In this document: positions 1 through 4,711 of the stretch, piece after piece
Numbering within the stretch: the stretch's first letter is position 1
Layout: each line of letters begins with the position of its first letter
Source: Myxococcaceae bacterium
GTDB taxonomy: Bacteria > Myxococcota > Myxococcia > Myxococcales > Myxococcaceae
Direction: 5' to 3'
DNA length: 6,750 nucleotides
Assembly: GCA_018262385.1 (NCBI GenBank)
Contig: JAGSPQ010000294.1
Location: forward strand, 1 to 6,750
Position numbers and translations under genes: made by a program
The notes under the pieces: model-generated
The model's input: only the letters and a program-made list of their open reading frames with translations
The model's database searches: none
Told to the model about the DNA's origin: nothing

Positions 1-1
1 G

Positions 2-964
2 GCGGCGGGCTGCGCGACCTCGAGCGGAGCGACGGGGCAGGGTGGCGCCGGCTTCCACGACGCGGCGGTGAAGGCCCCGGGCGTGCCGGCCGAGGCGCTG
101 TTCGAGCTGTGCTGGCCGGAGGACGCGGCGGCGCAGCAGCGGGTCAGCCTCGTCACCCTCGCCAACGCGCAGGTGATGTTCGAGGCGCAGGACGGGGCGA
201 GCAACTCGACCGCGCGCTGCATCCGCGAGATCGCCACCAGCCATCCGGGCAAGCAGCCGGCCGGCGAGGTGAAGGTGGCTCCGCCGGGCAAGCGCCCCTC
301 GGGCTGGGTGGCGCTGGCCTACGTGCAGCTGCTGTCGCCCGCCCGGTTTGGCCCCGAGCGGGGCGTGCTCGAGCCGGCGCCGCTGGTCCGCGCCTGCCTG
401 TCGCACCGGGACGCGCCGAGGGCCGGGGTGCGGTTCGCCGTCTCGATGGATCCCGCGCTGAAGGTGCGGCTCGAGTCGCCCGACGGGTTCAGCCAGCCGC
501 CGCTGACCGACAGCGAGCGGTGCCTCGAGGCGGTGCTCGGCGCGACGGTCTGGCCGAACACCCGCAGCTTCAAGCTCGACTTCAGCGCTCCCGATCTTTC
601 GGGGACGGCGGCGAAGGGCGAGGTGGGCCACTACTTCGGCCCCGAGGGGGCGGCGGTGCAGGCGCTCGATCCGGTGAAGGTGAAAGAGGCGATCTCGATG
701 GGTGGGCCCGCGGTGGGCGCCTGCTGGGAGTCGGCGCTGGCTCGCCGGGCGGGCCTGTCGGGCGGACGCAGCGTGCGGCTGCGGGTCGACGAGGCGGGCG
801 CGGTGAGCCACGTCTGGGTGCTTGGCAACGTCAGCGCCGAGCCCACCACTGCCGCCGACTACCTGCTCGACCTCTGCCTGGTCGAGGCCGTCCGCCAGCT
901 CCACTTCCCCGCGGGGGCGGCCGGAGACGGCGTCTACTCCTGGATCTTCGCCGAGCGCCGGTGA
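2..964 (+). CDS. Lipoprotein with three Cys-pair repeats, AgmX/PglI-like C-terminus (5' partial)
   Basis: The reading frame is open to the left edge. The first visible codons give A-A-G-C (Cys codon at 11-13), which fits the end of a lipoprotein signal peptide. The gene therefore starts outside the window, and the GTG at 68 is probably internal. After a Gly/Ser/Ala-rich linker come three similar segments, each with a Cys, a 35-50 residue beta-like stretch, and a second Cys followed by a hydrophobic helix-like tail. The Cys codons are at 110/218, 395/485-526 region and 722/875; the spacings are C-x35-C, C-x41-C and C-x50-C. The last copy (GACWESALARR, then CLVEAVRQLHFP) resembles the AgmX/PglI C-terminal domain known from myxobacterial motility and envelope proteins, which is TonB-C-like. 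I infer an exported, lipid-anchored protein; its function is unknown. It ends with TGA, facing the folate gene. Confidence 0.85.
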   Translation, partial: AAGCATSSGATGQGGAGFHDAAVKAPGVPAEALFELCWPEDAAAQQRVSLVTLANAQVMFEAQDGASNSTARCIREIATSHPGKQPAGEVKVAPPGKRPSGWVALAYVQLLSPARFGPERGVLEPAPLVRACLSHRDAPRAGVRFAVSMDPALKVRLESPDGFSQPPLTDSERCLEAVLGATVWPNTRSFKLDFSAPDLSGTAAKGEVGHYFGPEGAAVQALDPVKVKEAISMGGPAVGACWESALARRAGLSGGRSVRLRVDEAGAVSHVWVLGNVSAEPTTAADYLLDLCLVEAVRQLHFPAGAAGDGVYSWIFAERR

Positions 965-1016
965 GCCGGCTCGCCTCGCTCACCAACCCAGGGGTGGGGG
1001 CCGGCGCCCTCGTTCG

Positions 1017-1044
1017 GCCAGTTTACTTAATTAAGTAAACTGGC
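1017..1044. repeat. Perfect 28-bp AT-rich palindrome
   Basis: The half-site GCCAGTTTACTTAA is followed directly by its exact reverse complement, with no spacer. The centre, between 1030 and 1031, contains TTAATTAA. A G:T pair could extend the stem by one on each side. It lies in the gap between two convergent genes. There is no T-run on either side, so it is not a standard intrinsic terminator, although a transcript from either strand could fold into a hairpin of about 12 bp. The perfect dyad with TTTACT/AGTAAA arms also looks like an operator for a dimeric repressor such as a TetR-family protein; that is inference from form only. Confidence 0.85.
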
Positions 1045-1051
1045 TCGCCGA

Positions 1052-1083
1052 CCCCGCCGGCGGGGCCCGGGCGAAGGCCTTCG
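1052..1083. repeat. Two short GC-rich palindromes (possible transcription-end structures)
   Basis: CCCCGCCGGCGGGG at 1052-1065 and CGAAGGCCTTCG at 1072-1083 are each perfect self-complements. They follow the 28-bp palindrome in the convergent gap downstream of both the lipoprotein gene and the folate gene. They could act as hairpins that stall or protect transcript ends. No U-tract follows either one, and short GC palindromes arise often by chance in DNA this rich in G+C, so a terminator role is only a possibility. Confidence 0.35.
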
Positions 1084-1137
1084 AGTGGCCTGGAGGAACA
1101 CGTCGGTGGAGTCCCCAGGAATCCGGTTGAGGACGGG

Positions 1138-1722
1138 TCAACCCGGCTCGGGCCTCGAGCGCCTCAAGCCCAGCTCGGTGATCACCTCGTCCATCCGCAC
1201 GTCGTGCGGCTCGGTCGGCAGCCAGTCGACCAGGCAGCACTCGAAGGTGAGCCCGACCTTCGGCGCGGGCCGGGCGTGGATCAGCGTCGAGTCGTAGTAG
1301 GCGGCCCCGCGGCCGAGGCGATCGCCCGCCGGGGTGAAGCCGACCCCGGGAACCACCCAGAAGTCGATTTCGTCCAACTTGGCGGCGGGCGCGCCATCGG
1401 GCGGCTCGAGCAGCTGGTACTTCCCCCGCGGCACCAGCTCGGCCGGAGAGCCGACCCAGTGGAAAGACAGCACCTTCGAGCCCTGGGTCACCCGGGGGAG
1501 GCAGATCCGGTGGCCGGCCCACAGCCGGTCGGTGGAGACCTCGAACTGCTGGCCCTGGTAGAGGGCGACCGTCCGGGCGGCCTGGAAAGACGCAAGGGCG
1601 GCGAGGCCTCGCTGCGCCTCACCGCCCTTCGCCTTCACTTCCTCGGCAGTCAGCGCCCGGCGACGACCTTCCAGCTCCAACCGGACCTGCGCCTTACTGC
1701 CCTCAATAAAGTTCCCCGCCAT
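1138..1722 (-). CDS. ygfA: 5-formyltetrahydrofolate cyclo-ligase
   Basis: This enzyme (EC 6.3.3.2) uses ATP to convert 5-formyl-THF to 5,10-methenyl-THF in the cytosolic one-carbon pool. The 194-residue product has the family's usual length and landmarks in order: an N-terminal basic segment with GRRRALTAEE (residues 19-28), VALYQGQQFEV (52-62), ICLPRV (73-78), PRGKYQLLEPP (98-108), VVPGVGFTPAGDRLG (123-137), and a C-terminal block with LPTEPHDVRMDEVITE (168-183). The nucleotide-binding loop reads RLGRGAAYYDSTL where E. coli YgfA has RLGMGGGFYDRTL, so two Gly residues and an Arg are changed. I chose ATG at 1722 because it keeps the SK-x-x-V-R-L segment typical of the family; there is no clear ribosome site. 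An upstream in-frame start at 1755 would run into the structured RNA region. Other starts (TTG at residue 15) are less likely. Confidence 0.93.
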   Translation of the reverse strand: MAGNFIEGSKAQVRLELEGRRRALTAEEVKAKGGEAQRGLAALASFQAARTVALYQGQQFEVSTDRLWAGHRICLPRVTQGSKVLSFHWVGSPAELVPRGKYQLLEPPDGAPAAKLDEIDFWVVPGVGFTPAGDRLGRGAAYYDSTLIHARPAPKVGLTFECCLVDWLPTEPHDVRMDEVITELGLRRSRPEPG

Positions 1723-1750
1723 GACCGTGTGAGCAACGTCTATTGAACCG

Positions 1751-1864
1751 TTCAAGAAAGGTGGGAACCTGGAAGGGCTCCCAAATGAACGATGTCGGTT
1801 CGAATTTCAGCTGCTCATCACGAGCCCCGCAGGGAACAACCTTTGGAAAATGCTCCTTCCTGAA
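1751..1864 (-). ncRNA. Candidate structured RNA, possibly 6S RNA
   Basis: By hand count 1741-1920 is about 52% G+C, well below the flanking genes. On the minus strand its ends form a 10-bp closing stem: UUCAGGAAGG (1864-1855) pairs with CUUUCUUGAA (1760-1751), including two G:U pairs. Inside are a hairpin GGGAGCC-CUUCCA-GGUUCCC (1782-1763) and a small hairpin GCUC-GUGAU-GAGC (1825-1813). The 5' end of the closing stem falls 6 nt after a promoter-like -10 element. The segment sits just upstream of the 5-formyl-THF cyclo-ligase gene on the same strand, the well-known neighbourhood of ssrS (6S RNA) in proteobacteria. A side hairpin near the 3' arm is also a 6S trait. At about 114 nt it is short for 6S (usually 150-200), so the boundaries may be wrong. 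It could instead be a 5' leader of the folate gene. Confidence 0.45.
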
Positions 1865-1869
1865 ACCTG

Positions 1870-1897
1870 ATCTTAAGAGGCCGAACTGCAGATGCAA
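1870..1897 (-). promoter_or_regulatory. Sigma70-like promoter for the candidate RNA / folate gene
   Basis: On the minus strand TTGCAT (1897-1892) and TAAGAT (1875-1870) are separated by 16 bp. They match the -35 consensus at 3 of 6 and the -10 consensus at 4 of 6 positions. The predicted start, near 1864, coincides with the first base of the 10-bp closing stem described for the RNA. The same transcript could continue into the folate gene. No equally good promoter was found on the plus strand for the divergent TPR gene. Confidence 0.45.
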
Positions 1898-1931
1898 GCG
1901 AAGCCCTCGGCTGGCTGAGAATCCGGTTAAG

Positions 1932-2870
1932 TTGCGGCCCGTGGCGCGTTTGGCCCTTGCCTTGAGTTTGCTGTTCTGGTCGACCGCCTGGGGGGCTCCC
2001 GCGTTCACCGGCCTGTGGAGCGCCGGCGATCTGGGCCTGCTCGAGCTGTCGACTGCCGAAGGGAAGGTGGTCGCGAAGTTCAAGCTCGGCGGGCAGTGCA
2101 ACTTCAAGCCGGACATCCAGATCATCAGCGGCGCGTTCGAGGGCAACGTCTTCGTCGGCACGGTGCTGGTCTGCCAGGTGGGGCCGTCCTGCCTGCCCGA
2201 GGCGACCTACCCGTTCCTGGCGGTGTGGCACGAGAACTCGCTGTCCGGCGACGTGAAGCTCAGCACCACCTGTCGCTCGCCGGGGCTGGACCTGAAGCGG
2301 CTCAGCCTCGCGGTGGCCAGCGCGGAAGAGAAGCTGCTGGCGCGGCAGGAGACCGGCTCGGCGGCGCTGATCGCGGCCAACAAGCCGATGAGCAAGCGCG
2401 AGCAGCAGGAGCTGCTCGAGAAGGCGCTGTCGATGGCACACGCGAAGATGAAGGCCGGCGACTTCCGGGCTGCCGCCACGGGCTTCGAGCGGGGGATCAG
2501 CTACGCGGAGGAGAACTGGGCCGCCCATGCCGGGCTGGGCGTCGCCGAGCTGAACCTCAAGAACACCGAGAAGGCCCTCGCGAGCCTGCAGCGGGCGCTG
2601 CAGCTGACCCGGGGCGCGAAGGTGAGCGAGTCCGAGCTGGGGGACCTGCTCTACAACCTCGCCTGCGCCCAGAGCCGGGCGGGGAACCGGCGGGAGGCGC
2701 TGCAGAGCCTGACCCGGGCGATGAAGCTGCTGCCCCAGGGGACGATGGCCGACCAGCTGGACTCCGATCGCGATCTCGATCCGCTGCGAACCGAGTCGGA
2801 GTTCCGCCGGCTGCTGGCCGATGCGCGGGTCGCGCGCGAGCGCCTGAAGAACAAGAAGAGGTCCCCGTAG
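1932..2870 (+). CDS. Secreted TPR-repeat protein
   Basis: From the TTG at 1932 the 312-residue product begins with a clear signal peptide (R2, R6, then LALALSLLFW, with cleavage likely between residues 18 and 23), which places the rest in the periplasm or envelope. Residues 24-125 form a beta-rich domain I do not recognise; its four Cys (56, 81, 87, 114) could make two disulfides. Residues about 163-268 hold tetratricopeptide repeats (AHAKMKAGDFRAAATGFERG, HAGLGVAELNLKNTEKALAS, YNLACAQSRAGNRREALQSL), followed by a degenerate repeat ending LDPLRTESEFRRLL, and a basic tail. TPRs are protein-binding scaffolds. GTG at 1941 is an alternative start. Longer starts at 1743 or 1785 (the latter with a good GGAAGG site) would put about 50 atypical residues before the signal peptide and overlap the candidate RNA, so I reject them. 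The kinase gene follows after 11 nt. Confidence 0.87.
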   Translation: MRPVARLALALSLLFWSTAWGAPAFTGLWSAGDLGLLELSTAEGKVVAKFKLGGQCNFKPDIQIISGAFEGNVFVGTVLVCQVGPSCLPEATYPFLAVWHENSLSGDVKLSTTCRSPGLDLKRLSLAVASAEEKLLARQETGSAALIAANKPMSKREQQELLEKALSMAHAKMKAGDFRAAATGFERGISYAEENWAAHAGLGVAELNLKNTEKALASLQRALQLTRGAKVSESELGDLLYNLACAQSRAGNRREALQSLTRAMKLLPQGTMADQLDSDRDLDPLRTESEFRRLLADARVARERLKNKKRSP

Positions 2871-2881
2871 CCACCCCCGCC

Positions 2882-3778
2882 ATGATCGGGAACTACGAAC
2901 TGCTCGGGCTGCTCGGGAAAGGCGGCATGGCCGAGGTGTATCGGGCGCGCGCGCTGATCGGCCCGCGGCAGGGGCAGGAGTTCGCGCTGAAGAAGCTGCT
3001 GCCCGAGCAGGAGAACGATCCGGGCGCGGTGGCGATGTTCGCCGGGGAAGGGGATCTGGCGCGGTTCCTCGACCACCCCCACATCGTCAAGGTGCACGAG
3101 GTCGGTACGTCGGGCGAGTCGTACTTCCTGGTGATGGACCTGGTCGATGGAAGGGACGTGGGCCAGATCATCAAGCGCTGCCGCACCCAGGGCGTGCAGT
3201 GGCCGATCGACTTCGCGGTCTACCTGACCAAGGTGCTGCTCGACGCGCTCGCCTACGCGCACGGCGCGGTGGGCCCCAGCGGCAAGCCGTTGGGGATCGT
3301 GCACTGCGACGTGTCGCCCTCGAACTTCTTCGTCTCGCGCACCGGCGACTTGAAGCTGGGCGACTTCGGGGTCGCGCGCGCGCTGATCGACGGCGGGGCG
3401 GCCGAGGTGATGGGCAAGCCGTACTACCTGTCGCCCGAGATCTTCAAAGGGCAGATCGACGCCGCGGTCGACCTCTGGGCCTGCACGGTGACGCTCTACG
3501 AGCTGCTGACGCTGCGGCGCCCGTTCGTCGGCAAGACGCCAGACGAGGTGTTCGCGGCGATCAAGACCCAGACCTACGTCCCGGTGCGCACGATCCGCCC
3601 CGAGGTGCCCGAGGTGCTCGAGCAGGTGATCTCGAAGGGCTTCGCCGCCGAGGGCCACAATCGCTACCTGTCGGCCCAGGAGTTCGCCGCCGCGCTCGAG
3701 GGCCACTACGACGAGCGGGTCGGGACGCCGCTGGCGATCTCGGCGGTGGTGCGCGGGCTGTTCGGCACCACCGACTGA
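2882..3778 (+). CDS. Cytosolic Hanks-type serine/threonine protein kinase, non-RD variant
   Basis: The 298-residue protein is almost entirely a kinase domain with no membrane segment. Visible motifs: glycine loop LLGKGGMAEVYRA (10-22), ATP-anchoring Lys37 in FALKK, probable helix-C Glu56, catalytic loop VHCDVSPSNFF (140-150) with Asp143 and Asn148, Mg-binding DFG (161-163), and SPE (184-186) in place of APE. The 'DVSPSN' loop is typical of myxobacterial kinases, but the usual HRD Arg is Cys142. Between DFG and SPE there is no Ser or Thr, so the usual activation-loop phosphosite is absent. All residues needed for phosphotransfer appear present, so it is predicted to be active but regulated differently. 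ATG at 2882 lies 11 nt after the TPR gene's stop, suggesting one operon and coupled translation; a weak AGAGG is about 19 nt upstream. The short C-terminal tail ends at a stop abutting the convergent gene's stop. Confidence 0.95.
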   Translation: MIGNYELLGLLGKGGMAEVYRARALIGPRQGQEFALKKLLPEQENDPGAVAMFAGEGDLARFLDHPHIVKVHEVGTSGESYFLVMDLVDGRDVGQIIKRCRTQGVQWPIDFAVYLTKVLLDALAYAHGAVGPSGKPLGIVHCDVSPSNFFVSRTGDLKLGDFGVARALIDGGAAEVMGKPYYLSPEIFKGQIDAAVDLWACTVTLYELLTLRRPFVGKTPDEVFAAIKTQTYVPVRTIRPEVPEVLEQVISKGFAAEGHNRYLSAQEFAAALEGHYDERVGTPLAISAVVRGLFGTTD

Positions 3779-4708
3779 TCAGGGCCGGGGGAACCCGCTG
3801 ACGGTGACGCAGGTGGCCGGATCGCCCAGCTCCACTCCGCCGGGCCAGGTCTGCTTCACGTAGCTGGTGTTGAACGAAGCATCCCAGCACTCGAAGTGGG
3901 TGGCGCCCCGGTAGGTGCCCTCGATCACCGTCGCCACCCCATACCCGGCGCCCGACGACAGCCAGGCGGTGCCGGTGTCGAGCTGGATCACGTTGGGGTC
4001 GGTGCCGATCGTCCGGAAGCCGATGCCGCCCGACTGGTCGGCGTTCTCCTGGTACCCGTACTCGAGGGTGGTCAGCGGCTGCCCCGGCCTGGCGGTCATC
4101 TTCATCACCACGGTGACCGGGAGTTGGTCGGTGACGTAGGCCATCTCGATCTTCTCGATCGTGTCGAACAGCTTCCCGTCTTTGAGCTGAGTGGCGCCAG
4201 CCCCGTGAATGGTGAGCCCGCCTTTGCCTTTGCGCAGCGTCGGGGTGGGCCTGAACTCGCCGGTGACGGTGTCGAAGAACTCTCCCCCCTTGAGCCGGTG
4301 CTGGAAGGCGTAGACGAACTGGGTGTCGCTGGCCTTCTTGATCACCACCCGGAACTGAAAGCCCGGGTTCTCCGAGTCGTCCCACGGCCCCCAGGTGCGC
4401 GAGTCGCTGGTGCGGGTGGTCGGGGGCAGGGTCCGCACGAAGTCGAGCGCGCGAAGCAGGAAGTTGAGCAGGCCGTTGAACTGGTCGGACGCGCCCCGGG
4501 TGTCGGAGTACAGCTTCGAGCGCTCGCCGATCGCCAGCGCGTCGCGGCGGGTGCCTTCGCCCGACAGCCCGCCGGTGGTGCCGGTGGGGATCTTCGCCCG
4601 CAGCGACTCCTTGTCGGGCATCGCGTTGAGGAACTCGAGATCATCGTTCGACCAGTTCCCGCAGGCCGGGATCAACAAGCAGCAGCAAAGGAGCGCGATT
4701 GATTTCAT
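3779..4708 (-). CDS. Lipoprotein of unknown function
   Basis: The 309-residue product begins M-K-S, a hydrophobic stretch with three consecutive Cys, and the lipobox I-P-A-C16, so it should be lipid-modified at Cys16 and anchored to a membrane. The mature part has no family I recognise. It contains polar beta-rich segments (for example FQFRVVIKKASDTQFVYAFQ, LTTLEYGYQENADQSGGIGF) and two C-terminal Cys (about 274 and 300) that could form a disulfide. ATG at 4708 is preferred; the preceding GTG at 4711 is also in frame and directly follows the caspase stop (TAG-GTG-ATG). The 3-nt spacing implies translational coupling with the caspase-barrel gene, so the lipoprotein is probably its envelope partner. 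The gene ends back-to-back with the kinase gene. Confidence 0.9.
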   Translation of the reverse strand: MKSIALLCCCLLIPACGNWSNDDLEFLNAMPDKESLRAKIPTGTTGGLSGEGTRRDALAIGERSKLYSDTRGASDQFNGLLNFLLRALDFVRTLPPTTRTSDSRTWGPWDDSENPGFQFRVVIKKASDTQFVYAFQHRLKGGEFFDTVTGEFRPTPTLRKGKGGLTIHGAGATQLKDGKLFDTIEKIEMAYVTDQLPVTVVMKMTARPGQPLTTLEYGYQENADQSGGIGFRTIGTDPNVIQLDTGTAWLSSGAGYGVATVIEGTYRGATHFECWDASFNTSYVKQTWPGGVELGDPATCVTVSGFPRP

Positions 4709-4711
4709 CAC

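Noticed and set aside
1723..1864. Folate (THF) riboswitch upstream of the cyclo-ligase gene
   Set aside because: I could not recognise any THF riboswitch motif, and that class is known mainly from Firmicutes; position favours a 6S-like RNA, though a leader RNA is not excluded.
1743..1931. N-terminal extension of the TPR protein from starts at 1743 or 1785
   Set aside because: It would put about 50 to 63 Cys/Lys-rich residues before a clear signal peptide and overlap a low-GC structured segment; the GGAAGG before ATG 1785 is noted but not convincing.
1119..1931. Short direct repeat AATCCGGTT near 1120 and 1920
   Set aside because: Only 9 bases match, with no matching flanks or mobile-element signs; chance is enough.
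2015..2881. Extension of the kinase frame upstream into the TPR gene
   Set aside because: The extension is Arg/Gly/Ala-rich shadow sequence of the TPR gene; the kinase domain begins right after ATG 2882.
2651..4702. Long frames opposite the kinase (2651-3706, minus) and opposite the lipoprotein (3896-4702, plus)
   Set aside because: Both lack domains and lie antisense to well-supported genes; typical shadows in GC-rich DNA.
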